A stretch of DNA of 64,000 bases from JAOUEA01 sp963810915 (GCA_963810915.1 CAWEPH010000014.1:30807-94806); one strand, 5' to 3'. Numbered from the stretch's first letter, positions 38,084-47,064 are shown. Made by a program: numbers and translations. The notes: generated from the letters alone by a model not told the origin.

Positions 38084-39427
38084 ATGAGCCTCCTCCAAGC
38101 ACGTTCCTGGCGCCGGCCGAGCGCCGTCGTTCCCGAGCTCGCCGACTCCGTGGCCACGGACTCCTACCGGCTCGCGTGCGCCTTCATGCTCGTGATGGCG
38201 CTCGTGACCGTGGATGTGTTCAACGTCCTGGACCGCGGATGGCCGCCGGTGGCCGCCGATGCGGGCGGTGCGGGAGGCGGCAGCGCCGAGCGCTACCTGA
38301 TCCTGCTGATCCCGATCGTGGCGATCATCTGGATGCGGATGAAGGCGCCGTCGCTCTTCGTGCGCGCTCCCAGTGGAAGCGACCTGCTGCTCGGCCTCCT
38401 CTACCTGCTCGGCATGGTGGGCACCTACGTCGGGCTCGCGTTCCTCGGCACGACCGACACCCTGCGTCCCGTCTTCCTCCCGATGGTGCTCGGCCTGCTC
38501 TACCTGTTGACGCTGCATCCCCCGCGGGACCGAGAGGTGACCCGGATCATCGACTGGCTCGGACTGATCGGCCTCGTCTACGTGATCGCGAACTTCCTCG
38601 TGAACTACGGGATCCTCCCAGGACTCTTGCAGTACAAGCAGTACCGCAACGCGAGCGTCGCCTACGTGGCCCTGGCCGCCGTCGCGGCGTTCGTGCGGGG
38701 TCGGCGGCGGCGCCTCCTGCTCGTCCTCGTCCTCACGGCCGCCATCTTCGTCTCCTACCCCTCGGCCACGACGGTGCTGGTGGCGCTCACGGTGCTACTC
38801 ACGCTCTTCCTCACCGGGCGGCGCGCCACGGGGTTGCGCTCGATCGTGGTGGTGGGGGTCGTCGTGCTGATGGGGGTGGTGGCGGTCGCCAACTTCCAGA
38901 AGGGCGTGCGGATCAGCAGCGACTACTTCTCGGCGGTGGGCAAGGTCGACGCGAACGCCGGGCGGCTGGACCTGTGGAGCGCCGGCATCGAACGCTGGCA
39001 GGAGTCCCCGTTCGTCGGGTCGGTGTTCTCCGGGGAGGCCGTCGCGGTGCGCTCTCGGGACCAGCGCGCCCTGCCGTACCACAACGACTTCGTGCTGTTC
39101 CTCGCTGAGGGCGGGTTGCTCGGCGCGGGCATCCTCGTGGCGTTCATCGTCATGGTGGAGATCACCCTGGTGCGCCGCTACCGGCGATTCGTCAGGTTGG
39201 GTGACCAGGACCGCGCCGACCTGCTCCGGATCATCCTGTGCACCATCAACGCGTTCCTGATGACGATGCTGTTCAACCCCGTCCTGCCCGGAGCGTCGCG
39301 CTCGGCCACGATCTTCGGCCTCTACGCGATCGCGATGTCGCTCGGCGATCCGGGGGAGGTCCCGGAGGTCGAGCCGGATGTGGAGCTCGACTGGGTGCTC
39401 AACGCACCCGCGGCGCCATCTTCCTGA
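38084..39427 (+). CDS. O-antigen ligase/polymerase-like membrane protein (Wzy/WaaL superfamily)
   Basis: A 447-residue protein with about ten transmembrane segments. A large extracytoplasmic stretch near residues 275-330 contains A-G-R-L-D-L-W-S-A-G-I-E-R-W-Q and P-Y-H-N-D-F-V-L-F-L-A-E-G-G, the H-N motif region conserved in O-antigen ligase/Wzy-like proteins. These proteins polymerise lipid-linked oligosaccharide repeats or transfer them to an acceptor. In a genome that appears to lack an outer membrane, a polymerase role for exopolysaccharide is more likely than LPS ligation. It follows the BY-kinase/Wzz gene in the same locus. Its 3' end overlaps that of the convergent sulfotransferase gene by 29 bases. 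Confidence 0.78.
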   Translation: MSLLQARSWRRPSAVVPELADSVATDSYRLACAFMLVMALVTVDVFNVLDRGWPPVAADAGGAGGGSAERYLILLIPIVAIIWMRMKAPSLFVRAPSGSDLLLGLLYLLGMVGTYVGLAFLGTTDTLRPVFLPMVLGLLYLLTLHPPRDREVTRIIDWLGLIGLVYVIANFLVNYGILPGLLQYKQYRNASVAYVALAAVAAFVRGRRRRLLLVLVLTAAIFVSYPSATTVLVALTVLLTLFLTGRRATGLRSIVVVGVVVLMGVVAVANFQKGVRISSDYFSAVGKVDANAGRLDLWSAGIERWQESPFVGSVFSGEAVAVRSRDQRALPYHNDFVLFLAEGGLLGAGILVAFIVMVEITLVRRYRRFVRLGDQDRADLLRIILCTINAFLMTMLFNPVLPGASRSATIFGLYAIAMSLGDPGEVPEVEPDVELDWVLNAPAAPSS

Positions 39428-40340
39428 ACGCCGCGCGCTTGCGCCGCTGCGCCCACGCCCAGTAGGACCCGTGCACCGCATCGGATGCCACATGGCGTGG
39501 CGTCGAGCCGACCGCGTCCAGCTCGGTGCGCAGGGTCTCCGCGTCGTAGCCCATCATCGCCAGGCGCTCGTCTCCGATCCACTCGAGGTACTCGCGGCAC
39601 CAGCGCTTGCGCCAGGGGTTCGCGAGGGTCCTCTTCCACTTGTCGAGGGGCTCGGTGCTGAGCTCTTGGTAGCGGTCGACGCCGGTCGGATCCCCCATCG
39701 TGCCGCGGAGGCGCACGTCCGCGAACGACGTGAGCAGGGACGGGTCGAACGGGAGCTCGAGGTACGTGAAGATCCCCGGCCACGTGGTCTCGGGCGTGCT
39801 CACGAGCGATTCGTAGTTCACCGCGAGGGTGTCCTCGGCATGCGCCTGGGAGGCCTCGACCAGCGACGCCACCCCGCGGAGGTCGCCCTGCCAGCGGTCC
39901 ACGTTCCATCTCCCCCTGGTCCAGGTCTCGACGATCGAGGCCACGACCGCCAGCGGGTTCCGCCACAGGAAGATCACCTTCGCGTCGGGGAAGAGTCGGA
40001 ACAGCTCCGGCGCGATGTAGTGATAGCGCGGGGTCTTGTCCAGGAAATGCGTTGCGTCGGGCTCGGCCGCCTTGGTGTAGAGCTCCAGCGCGAATCCCCG
40101 CAACGCGGACCAGTAGTCGTCCTCCCCTTCCGGGAGCTCGGCCACGAACTCGCGGATGGCGCGGGCGGCGATCGGCTGCGTGTATTCGGCCGCCATCCCT
40201 CGCTCGCGCAGCGCGTACCCGTGCGGGAGCAGCAGCCATGGTTCGGCGGCCGTGGAGATCTGGGGGTGTGTGGCGAGGACCCGCTGGACGAGCGTGGAGC
40301 CCGAACGGGGGAGCGAGAGCACGAAGATCGGTCGGATCAC
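39399..40340 (-). CDS. Sulfotransferase family protein
   Basis: A 313-residue enzyme predicted to transfer sulfate from PAPS to a hydroxyl or amine acceptor. The 5'-phosphosulfate loop is L-P-R-S-G-S-T-L-V-Q-R at residues 9-19. The 3'-phosphate-binding part is V-I-F-L-W-R-N-P-L-A-V-V-A-S near 135-148. It is the second gene of a pair: its ATG overlaps the GT4 glycosyltransferase stop by four bases (ATGA), so the two are translated together. That coupling suggests it modifies the glycan made by the partner. The frame is intact. Confidence 0.86.
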   Translation of the reverse strand: MIRPIFVLSLPRSGSTLVQRVLATHPQISTAAEPWLLLPHGYALRERGMAAEYTQPIAARAIREFVAELPEGEDDYWSALRGFALELYTKAAEPDATHFLDKTPRYHYIAPELFRLFPDAKVIFLWRNPLAVVASIVETWTRGRWNVDRWQGDLRGVASLVEASQAHAEDTLAVNYESLVSTPETTWPGIFTYLELPFDPSLLTSFADVRLRGTMGDPTGVDRYQELSTEPLDKWKRTLANPWRKRWCREYLEWIGDERLAMMGYDAETLRTELDAVGSTPRHVASDAVHGSYWAWAQRRKRAAFRKMAPRVR

Positions 40341-41458
40341 GCCGCGTCCTCCTCGAAGAGCCCTCGGTACCGCTGGGCGATCGTCTCCGGAGCGTAGGCC
40401 GCGCGCAGTCGGGTCACCTCGTCCTCGGCAGGGCGGAACGCCGACGGATCATCCAGCATCGCCTCCAGGCGGTCGGCCATGGCCGGCGCATCGAGCGGGT
40501 CGTCGAGGTAGGTGGCGAGGCCCCCCGTCACCTCCGGGATCGCCGTGCTGCGGGTGGTGAGGACCGGCAGGCCGAACCCCAACGCCTCGACGACCGGGAG
40601 GGCGAACCCTTCGAAGCGCGAGGGGAACGCGAACACGTCCGCGTGACGATACGCGTCGCCGAGCGCACGATCGCTCAGGTACCCGGTCACGTGGACGGCA
40701 TCGCGGACACCGGCGTCATCGATCACGTCGTCGAGCGGGCGGGTCCAGGCCACGCCGCTCAGGCGCGCTCCCAGCTGACCGGCGAGCACGAGATGCACGT
40801 CGGGGTGAGCGCCGCGGCCGCGCATCTCCGCGAACGCGAGCACGAGCGTCTCGAGGTTCTTGTGCGGGTATTGCGCGGCCACGGCGAGGACGTACGGCCC
40901 GTCGACGGGCGGGGAGCCCGCCTCCTCCTCGGTTCCGAACCGCGTCCAGCTGACGGGGTTGTGGATCGTGTGCACCCGGGGCGCCCATCGCCGACCGTAC
41001 CGGGCGAGGATGTCGCGGCGCACGTCGTGCGAGATGGCAACCGTCGCGTCGGCGAGCCGGAGTGTCGCCTCGTGCGATGCGCGCAACCAAAGGCGCTTCT
41101 GCCGGCTGAAGTGTTCGGGGAAGTGCAGGTACTGGAGATCGTGGATCACGGTCACGAAGCGAGGTCGTCGCGCGGACGGGGGGATCGGCGCGGTGAAGTA
41201 GTTCGAGAACAGCACCGCGTCGTAGTCGCGGAGCACGCCGCGGAGCGTCCACGTGATGCGCGAGAAGCGGTTCCCCGCGCCGGTGAGGGTTTGGAACGTC
41301 GTCCCGGCGGGCGCCTCCCACGGATGGTCCGTGAAGACCTCCAGGGCGTCGTCCGGAGCAGCGGTCATCGCCAGGCCTTCGACGAGGTTCGTGAGCATGT
41401 GCTCGGCGCCGCCGACACGACCCGGGTCGATGAAGCTGGCATCGACGGCGATCCGCAC
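40337..41458 (-). CDS. Glycosyltransferase family 4 (GT-B)
   Basis: A 373-residue retaining glycosyltransferase. The N-terminal domain begins M-R-I-A-V-D-A-S, with G-G-A-E-H-M-L-T-N-L at about 17-26. The C-terminal donor domain shows A-A-Q-Y-P-H-K-N-L-E-T-L, and F-A-F-P-S-R-F-E-G-F-A-L-P-V-V-E-A-L is the E-x7-E motif of GT4/GT1. It would add a hexose from a nucleotide-sugar to a lipid-linked glycan in the cytoplasm. It overlaps the sulfotransferase gene by four bases. Confidence 0.9.
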   Translation of the reverse strand: MRIAVDASFIDPGRVGGAEHMLTNLVEGLAMTAAPDDALEVFTDHPWEAPAGTTFQTLTGAGNRFSRITWTLRGVLRDYDAVLFSNYFTAPIPPSARRPRFVTVIHDLQYLHFPEHFSRQKRLWLRASHEATLRLADATVAISHDVRRDILARYGRRWAPRVHTIHNPVSWTRFGTEEEAGSPPVDGPYVLAVAAQYPHKNLETLVLAFAEMRGRGAHPDVHLVLAGQLGARLSGVAWTRPLDDVIDDAGVRDAVHVTGYLSDRALGDAYRHADVFAFPSRFEGFALPVVEALGFGLPVLTTRSTAIPEVTGGLATYLDDPLDAPAMADRLEAMLDDPSAFRPAEDEVTRLRAAYAPETIAQRYRGLFEEDAA

Positions 41459-41546
41459 GTCCTCAGGCCCTTCCGCTCGGTAGATGGACCGATGATACGG
41501 GTGGGTGGTGCGCGGTCCGTCGCATCCGCGCGCCGGTCCCTGCCTC

Positions 41547-42389
41547 TCAGCCCTGCGGCGTGAAGCGGATCTTCCCCGTCTTCTTCGCCCAGAGCCATCG
41601 TGGGTTGCGGGCGTTGAGGCGAAGGCTGAGGTACCTGCCGCGGATCCAGCCCGCGCGATTGACCGTGCCGTTCTTCTCCTGGACCCGGCGGCTCTCGCGC
41701 GCCATGACCTCCGGCCTGAACGAGAGCTGATCCCCGTGCAGGCGGAACCGCCCGATCACCTCCTGCAGGATCAGCGGGGCCGCGACCGCCCGGCAGCGCG
41801 CGTACATGTCGTAGTCGCCGGTGTTGCGGAAGCTCGTGTCGAACGGCCCGACGCGCTCCCAGAGGGACCGGCGCATCCAGACCGTCTCCTGCGGCACGCA
41901 CGACCACCCCAGCCCCAGGTACTCCTCCAGCGTGAACGGCACCGGCGTCATCCATGCGAAGGGGCGGCCGTCGCCGTCGATGAACTCGCGCGTGCCCATC
42001 AGCCACTGCGCGTGCGGATGTGCGCGGAACGCTTCGGACACGCGCGCGAGGGCGCCCGGGGCGAGCTCGTCGTCCGCGTTCAGGTATCCGACGATGTCGC
42101 CCTGCACCATCCCGAGGCCGCGGTTCACGGCGTCATACATGCCCTCGTCGTCGGTGTTCACGACCACGCGGGAGGGGAAGTCCGCGGCGACCTCCACCGT
42201 GCGATCAGCCGAGCCGCCGTCGACGAGCACGTGGTCCACGGCGATCCCGTCGGAGACCTGGCTCCAGATCGACCGCAGCGTGTCCGCCAGGTACCGCTCC
42301 GCGTTCAGCGTCGGGGTGACGATGCCGAACGTGGTGGGTCGCGCGGTGGTCGCTGGACGGGTCGCGGTCCGCTCCTCGGTGGTCGCCAT
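41547..42389 (-). CDS. Glycosyltransferase family 2 (GT-A)
   Basis: A 280-residue inverting glycosyltransferase. I-V-T-P-T-L-N-A-E-R-Y-L-A-D-T-L near residues 23-38 opens the GT-A nucleotide-binding fold. H-V-L-V-D-G-G-S-A-D-R-T-V follows, and Y-L-N-A-D-D-E-L is the metal-binding DxD equivalent (D-D). The C-terminus is basic, perhaps membrane-associated. There is no clear ribosome-binding site; a strong hairpin containing the upstream gene's stop ends nine bases before its ATG, which suggests coupled translation from the propeller gene. Confidence 0.9.
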   Translation of the reverse strand: MATTEERTATRPATTARPTTFGIVTPTLNAERYLADTLRSIWSQVSDGIAVDHVLVDGGSADRTVEVAADFPSRVVVNTDDEGMYDAVNRGLGMVQGDIVGYLNADDELAPGALARVSEAFRAHPHAQWLMGTREFIDGDGRPFAWMTPVPFTLEEYLGLGWSCVPQETVWMRRSLWERVGPFDTSFRNTGDYDMYARCRAVAAPLILQEVIGRFRLHGDQLSFRPEVMARESRRVQEKNGTVNRAGWIRGRYLSLRLNARNPRWLWAKKTGKIRFTPQG

Positions 42390-42398
42390 CGGACGGGA

Positions 42399-42426
42399 CC
42401 CGGTTCACCCTAAAGGGTGAACCGGG
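42399..42426 (-). repeat. Strong hairpin between propeller gene and GT2 gene
   Basis: CCCGGTTCACCCT and AGGGTGAACCGGG form a perfect 13-bp stem with a two-base loop. The TAG stop of the propeller gene (42412-42410) lies at the tip and the GT2 start codon is nine bases further on. No T-run follows, so an intrinsic terminator is unlikely; an mRNA-stability element or translational-coupling device fits better. The G-rich arm holds the only GGGTGA that might serve as ribosome-binding site. Confidence 0.65.
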
Positions 42427-43744
42427 CGATGCTCTCCTGACCGCGACCGTTCGTGCACGTCCACTTGCCGGGTCCGCCCAGCGTGTCCGAGCGCGAGGGG
42501 TCGCAGTTCACCTCGTGGAACTCGCCGCCGGCCCAGATCGCGGTCGGGGTCACCTGGATCTCCCACACGCCACCGAACGGGTTCGGGCCCTTGAACTGCG
42601 GGAGGAAGTTGCAGTCGAGGCTGACGCCGCCGCTCGTCCCGTAGAGGTTGTGCAGGATGCCCAGGTTCTTCAGGTACTTGCTGCCCGCAGACCTGCTGGG
42701 TGAGGAACGTGCCGAAGTGCCCGCCGATGACGAGGCTCTGCTGGTCCGATCGTGAGCGCGATCGCCTGATCGTTGCCCACCGTCCCGAACGACCACGTCA
42801 TGTTGCCCGGTGTTGCCGTTGTCCAGCCGGAAGGACGCCGCGTAGTTGGGGCTGCGTCCGCAGCCGGCGAACAGCCGGGTCTGCGTGGCGGCGAGGCTCC
42901 AGCACGTCATGCCGGGGTGCGACGGACCCCCGACGATCACGCCGAGCGCCGTCCATGGGTCGTCCTTGCCCGTCGTGGTGAGCACGCGCGCGATGCTCTG
43001 GTGGGCCACCTTGTTCATGTGGTCGAAGGCGCCCGCGATGAAGATCGTCTGGCCGTCGGTGGAGAAGACCATGTCGCGGATCGCGCCGTTGACGGCCAGG
43101 ACCTTCCACGTCTTCACGAGCGCTCCGGCGTAGGTGATCTTGGCGGCCTTGCTGCGGCCGGTCCCGTTCATCTTCGTGAAGGAACCCCCGATGTACAGGC
43201 CGTCGGAGGCGGGGAGGATCTCATAGACGAAGATCTTGTTCTCGTTGGCCGCGCCCGGCACGCCGGCGACGGGGTTGAAGGTGTTGTCAACGGTGCCCGT
43301 CAGCGTCGAGGGGTCGATCGTGAGCGCGCCGAGGTTGTAGTGAGCCGCGCCGTCGATCGAGCTGAACTGGCCACCCACGTACAGCGTGTTCCCCACGACC
43401 GCGAGGGCGTGGACCTGCGCGACCTGCAGCCCGGAGCCTGCGACGTTGGGGTGGAAGGAGGCGATCCCCTGCCCGGTCGTCATGTCGATGGCCGCGAGGT
43501 TCTTCGCAGCGATGATCGTGCCGCCCGTGGTGCCGACGGGGACGCTGCGTACCTGGGTGAAGCTGCCGCCGATGAACAGGACGTTCCCGTACTGGGCGGT
43601 GGCCCACACCGAGCCGTTGGTCATCCAGGTCGTGTCGGGGTTGTTCGCCAGCGCGGATGCAGGCGTAGCCGGCAGCATCGCGAGACCGCTCGCGATCATG
43701 GCCACGACCACGAGCGCGCGGGCCATGCGTCGGGGGGTGCGCAT
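42410..43744 (-). CDS. Secreted beta-propeller protein (delta-60/PQQ-like repeats), frameshifted
   Basis: About 444 residues. A signal peptide (basic N-terminus, hydrophobic stretch, cut near A-S-A-L-A) is followed by repeats of the form G-N-x-L-Y/F-I/V-G-G-x-F, for example N-V-L-F-I-G-G-S-F, N-T-L-Y-V-G-G-Q-F, D-G-L-Y-I-G-G-S-F and Q-T-I-F-I-A-G-A-F. This repeat is typical of extracellular beta-propellers. The stretch between about 42690 and 42810 is in a wrong frame flanked by correct sequence, so two compensating frame errors are likely. No catalytic residues were recognised; a binding or structural surface role is plausible. It leads into the GT2 gene. Confidence 0.7.
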   Translation of the reverse strand: MRTPRRMARALVVVAMIASGLAMLPATPASALANNPDTTWMTNGSVWATAQYGNVLFIGGSFTQVRSVPVGTTGGTIIAAKNLAAIDMTTGQGIASFHPNVAGSGLQVAQVHALAVVGNTLYVGGQFSSIDGAAHYNLGALTIDPSTLTGTVDNTFNPVAGVPGAANENKIFVYEILPASDGLYIGGSFTKMNGTGRSKAAKITYAGALVKTWKVLAVNGAIRDMVFSTDGQTIFIAGAFDHMNKVAHQSIARVLTTTGKDDPWTALGVIVGGPSHPGMTCWSLAATQTRLFAGCGRSPNYAASFRLDNGNTGQHDVVVRDGGQRSGDRAHDRTSRASSSAGTSARSSPSRSAGSKYLKNLGILHNLYGTSGGVSLDCNFLPQFKGPNPFGGVWEIQVTPTAIWAGGEFHEVNCDPSRSDTLGGPGKWTCTNGRGQESIARFTL

Positions 43745-43835
43745 CGAACCTAACCTCCTTCACGACGCCGGTCCGCTCTGGCGGGGGCCGTGCGTCGGTC
43801 GCTGTACCTCGGGAGGACCACGCTACCATCGGCTC

Positions 43836-43919
43836 TTCGGGATTCACCACGTCCCGAACGGCCACCGACGCTAAGCCTTTCGGAGGACGCCGGATGCGGC
43901 GATGAGACCCGGCATCCGG
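43836..43919 (+). other. Two inverted repeats in a divergent intergenic region
   Basis: The 287-base gap between the propeller gene (minus) and a sulfotransferase gene (plus) contains TTCGGGA/TCCCGAA (43836-43842 and 43852-43858) and CCGGATGC/GCATCCGG (43890-43897 and 43912-43919). They could fold as two hairpins in a leader RNA of either gene or be operator sites. No known riboswitch consensus was matched. Confidence 0.35.
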
Positions 43920-44016
43920 TCTGTTAGGTTCCCAGCAGCCATGGGTCAGGATCCGTGCTTCCTGTAGAGGTCGTCGGAGGGATCCGCGCCATCGTCGAAG
44001 GTGGTTCGCTCGACGG

Positions 44017-44022
44017 TAGCCT
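44017..44022 (+). promoter_or_regulatory. Putative -10 box (TAGCCT) of the sulfotransferase gene at 44032
   Basis: TAGCCT fits TANNNT and ends nine bases before the ATG, again without a Shine-Dalgarno sequence, so a leaderless transcript is likely. Confidence 0.4.
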
Positions 44023-44031
44023 TGGCAACGC

Positions 44032-44958
44032 ATGGATGCCCCTCGACCTCTCCTGGTGACCGGCTCGCACCGATCCGGCACCGGCTGGGTCGGTGAGATG
44101 CTCGCGGCCACACCCTCCCCCGAGCTCGCCTACATCTGGGAGCCCTTCAGCCTCCGGGCGCGGCCCGGGATCTGCGATGCACCCTTCCGCTATTGGTTCA
44201 CCTACGTCTGTTCGGAGAACGAGGACCCCTTCCGTGCCGCGATCGCCGACACGCTCGCGTTCCGTTACCGGGCCGACGCCGAGTTAAGGGCCCTTCGTTC
44301 ACCCAAGGATCTCGCGCGGTTCGGGCGTGACTGGGCACGGACGACCGCCCATCGGCGCCACCACGCGGTCCCCCTGTTCAAGGACCCGATCGCGCTCTTC
44401 TCCTCCGGCTGGCTCGCCGATACGTTCGCGATGGACGTCCTCGTCCTGATCCGGCACCCGGCCGCGTTCGCGGGCAGCATCGTGCGGCAGGGGTGGGACC
44501 ACCCGTTCGATCATTTCTTGCGGCAGCCGTTGATGATGCGCGACCAACTGGATGGGTACGAGGACGAGATCCGCAGGTACGCGGAGGAGGAGCAGTCTCT
44601 GCTCGATCAGGCGATCCTGCTGTGGAACCTGATCCACCGCCAGATCATCCGATTCCGCGACGGTCGCCCGGGTTGGACGTTCCTGCGTCACGAGGACCTC
44701 TCGCGCGAGCCCGTCGAGGGCTTCCGAGCGCTCTACGCTCGGTTCGGCCTGACGTGGACCGATGACGTGCGGCGGACCGTCGAGTTGCACAGCGGGGTCG
44801 AGAACCCCGAGGAGACGACCGACGCCTCCTCCCACAAGCGCGATAGCCGCAAGGCCATCGCCGCGTGGAAGGCGCGCTTCACGCCCGAGGAGATCGACCG
44901 GATCCGGCGCGGCACCGAGCCGGTGGCCGGCGCCTTCTACACCGACGAGGACTGGTGA
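44032..44958 (+). CDS. Sulfotransferase-like protein
   Basis: A 308-residue P-loop protein. V-T-G-S-H-R-S-G-T-G-W-V-G-E at residues 9-22 is the PAPS 5'-phosphosulfate loop. D-V-L-V-L-I-R-H-P-A-A-F-A-G-S near 135-149 is the 3'-phosphate region. The rest is helical with a conserved-looking W-T-F-L-R-H-E-D-L-S-R-E-P-V-E. The gene is intact and the length normal for bacterial sulfotransferases. It is transcribed alone and overlaps the 3' end of a convergent propeller gene by 22 bases. It is one of four sulfotransferase genes within 10 kb. Confidence 0.85.
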   Translation: MDAPRPLLVTGSHRSGTGWVGEMLAATPSPELAYIWEPFSLRARPGICDAPFRYWFTYVCSENEDPFRAAIADTLAFRYRADAELRALRSPKDLARFGRDWARTTAHRRHHAVPLFKDPIALFSSGWLADTFAMDVLVLIRHPAAFAGSIVRQGWDHPFDHFLRQPLMMRDQLDGYEDEIRRYAEEEQSLLDQAILLWNLIHRQIIRFRDGRPGWTFLRHEDLSREPVEGFRALYARFGLTWTDDVRRTVELHSGVENPEETTDASSHKRDSRKAIAAWKARFTPEEIDRIRRGTEPVAGAFYTDEDW

Positions 44959-45923
44959 TCGAAGGGCCAGACCTCGAGGCCGTGGACGGCGTTGCGCACG
45001 TCCATCGTGATGTTCACGGAGGTCACCATCGCGCCGGCGTCGAGGTCGTAGACGCTGATGGTGGCCGGTGAGGAGCCGCCGACGATCCGACCGTCCTCGA
45101 GCACGGTGAGTCCACGTCCGAACGTCGGCCTCGCGAGATCCTCGGGCAGGTCGGCGTGCTCGAGTCGCTCCGGCGGGTAGGTGGGCAACGGGACGGACGC
45201 GATCAGGTCCCCTCGCCGCGAGCCGTAGCAGATCCGGTCGGTCTTGGTGTGGTTGAACAGGACCCCGTCGCGGAACGGCCGCGCGTTGTGCGTGCCGAAC
45301 GGGAGCGTCGCATAGCGCTGGAGGCGCGGTCCGTCCACCCGCCACAACGCGGACAGCTTCGTGCCGCTGGCGAGGATCGCACCGTCTTCGATCCACACGT
45401 GGTTCACGTGGCTGGTGTCCCCGCGCGGCGGGCCATCGGAGCCGCTCGGGTCGAAGGTGCGCAGTGACGGCGGAACCTTCAGCTTCAGCGTCCGACGGAA
45501 CTTCCAGGCGTTCGCGTAGCGCATGCACCAACCACGCGTGAACGCCCCGGCGCGCAGATCGTACTCGAGCACGGAATCGAAGCCCGTCGAGGAGAGGTAG
45601 AGCATGTCCCCCTCGACGAAGATCTCGTGACACATGTTCAGGTAGGGGTTGCGGAACGAGCCCTGGCGCGTGAACCCGCGGTCGTAGACGAAGATCTCGT
45701 CGCTCGCCGCCAGGTAGATCAGCCCGTCGTGGAATGCGATGCCTCGGAGCCCGCGATCGCCCCCGCGCCCTTCCCAGTTGATGTTGGCGTCCGTCCAGTC
45801 GAGGACCTGCTCGGCCGTGCCGTCCTCCAGGTCCACCAGGTAGAGGCCGCCGTGGCTCTCGCCCTGATGCACGGAGCGGACCACCGAGCTGCAGAGGATG
45901 CGGGGGAGAGGGGAAGAGGTCAC
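44937..45923 (-). CDS. Beta-propeller protein, DUF4915-like
   Basis: A 328-residue protein, without a clear signal peptide. Short beta repeats such as D-G-L-I-Y-L-A-A-S-D-E-I-F-V-Y-D, G-D-M-L-Y-L-S-S-T-G-F-D-S-V and D-G-R-I-V-G-G-S-S-P-A-T-I-S-V-Y-D suggest a six- or seven-bladed propeller. H-V-N-H-V-W and F-G-T-H-N-A-R-P-F recall the DUF4915/TIGR03032 group, often found beside sulfotransferases and glycan genes. The start is a GTG at 45923, 11 bases after the sulfotransferase stop, so the two form an operon. A role in glycan binding or modification is inferred from context only. Confidence 0.65.
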   Translation of the reverse strand: MTSSPLPRILCSSVVRSVHQGESHGGLYLVDLEDGTAEQVLDWTDANINWEGRGGDRGLRGIAFHDGLIYLAASDEIFVYDRGFTRQGSFRNPYLNMCHEIFVEGDMLYLSSTGFDSVLEYDLRAGAFTRGWCMRYANAWKFRRTLKLKVPPSLRTFDPSGSDGPPRGDTSHVNHVWIEDGAILASGTKLSALWRVDGPRLQRYATLPFGTHNARPFRDGVLFNHTKTDRICYGSRRGDLIASVPLPTYPPERLEHADLPEDLARPTFGRGLTVLEDGRIVGGSSPATISVYDLDAGAMVTSVNITMDVRNAVHGLEVWPFDHQSSSV

Positions 45924-45934
45924 CGGTTCTCGCC

Positions 45935-46961
45935 TCAGTTGGGACCCGTCGCGGGGGCCGCCGTCGCGGCGTCGGCCAGCCATGCCGGCAGGTCCTCGTA
46001 CCCCATCGATCGGAGCTGTGACGCCAAGGCCGCGTTGCCGGGGGCGAAGAGCTCCTGCAGGCCGCGTCGCGTGGCGGGCGCGATCCGCTCCTGCTCGGGT
46101 CGGCGGTTGACGGCGTAGTAGAGCTTCCGCAGCGGCTCCTTCAGGCGGCGCCGGTTGCCGAGTCGTCCCTCCCGGTTGACCGAGAGCGCCAGCCTCTGCA
46201 GGGTCTTGCTCCGATAGCGGATGGTTCGGTTCTCGACCGAGTACGCGATCGTGGCGGTGGGCGCCGTGTCGAGCCCGAGCCAGGCGCATGCCTCCCGCGC
46301 CACCCGTTCGGGGTCCGCCGCGAGATCCTCGAAGAAGATCACGCGGAGATCCTCGCGCGAAGGCGTCCGCCCAAGGCGCGAGGTACTCCGCGTAGAAGCC
46401 CCCCTGGATCGTCCAGTAGAGGCGGTTCTCCTGAGAGAAGGGCTCGCGCCGCTCGCGCACCTCACGGCAGCGCGCGACGTAGGCCTCGAACGTCATGCCG
46501 TCGGGAAGGTCCGCCATACGGCTGCGCATGAACCGGTACTGCGACCAGAGCCGCTCGAGCGGGTCGCGGAACATCACGATCACGCGCGGTCGGTGAAGGG
46601 TCGCGCGCATCGCGTCGACGATCGGCTTCCCGCCGTGGAAGTACTGGGGGCTCGCCTCCAGCCGGTAGGGCTGGTCGGTCCAGGCCGCGAAGTGGCGAGC
46701 GTACTCGGCCAGCGGGGCGAGCGTGCCGTCGCCCTCGCTGAGCGGCGTGAAGTACTGGATCTCCTTCACGTCGGAGGCGCAGATGCCGGGGTGCTGCGAG
46801 AGGTACCAGAAGAGCGAGGTGGTCCCGGCTTTGCCCACGCCGACGATGATGAGGTTGGGCAGCCGTTCCACGTCGGCTCCGGCCTGGTTGGTCACGCTGC
46901 GCATCGCTCCTTCGAAGGCTGGATCGCCGGGAGCATCCCGGCGAACCCTCACGCTATCCAT
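45935..46961 (-). CDS. Sulfotransferase domain protein (heparan-type), frameshifted once
   Basis: About 340 residues. I-V-G-V-G-K-A-G-T-T-S-L-F-W-Y-L is the PAPS-binding loop of the N-deacetylase/3-O-type (GKAGTTSL) sulfotransferases. Y-F-T-P, K-E-I-Q-Y-F and S-P-Q-Y-F-H-G are the substrate-cleft residues, and V-I-V-M-F-R-D-P-L-E-R-L-W-S-Q-Y is the 3'-phosphate block. The frame breaks near 46365; the second half (V-I-F-F-E-D-L-A-A-D-P) continues in another frame. Three possible starts exist (46994, 46961, 46904); 46961 has GAGGGA just upstream. It heads a two-gene unit with the propeller gene. Members act on glycans, supporting a sulfated polysaccharide. Confidence 0.8.
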
Positions 46962-47031
46962 GCGTCCCTCGCACGACAACGGGAAACCGGCCATCGCTCA
47001 CCCGTCGAAGGTCGGCTGTCCCGCGGCCGCC

Positions 47032-47062
47032 TTGACACCTCTCGCGCGTCGCTTCCTACTCT
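47032..47062 (+). promoter_or_regulatory. Putative sigma-70 promoter of the second metallophosphoesterase gene
   Basis: A perfect TTGACA (-35) at 47032-47037 is followed after 19 bases by TACTCT (-10) at 47057-47062. The spacing is two bases longer than ideal. The start codon is about 80 bases downstream, and a 27-codon reading frame (47065-47148) lies in the leader. Confidence 0.4.
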
Positions 47063-47064
47063 CG

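Noticed and set aside
43860..43880. Cyclic-di-GMP-I riboswitch
   Set aside because: Only the GACGC-AAGCC part is similar; the GAAA tetraloop hairpin and receptor are missing.
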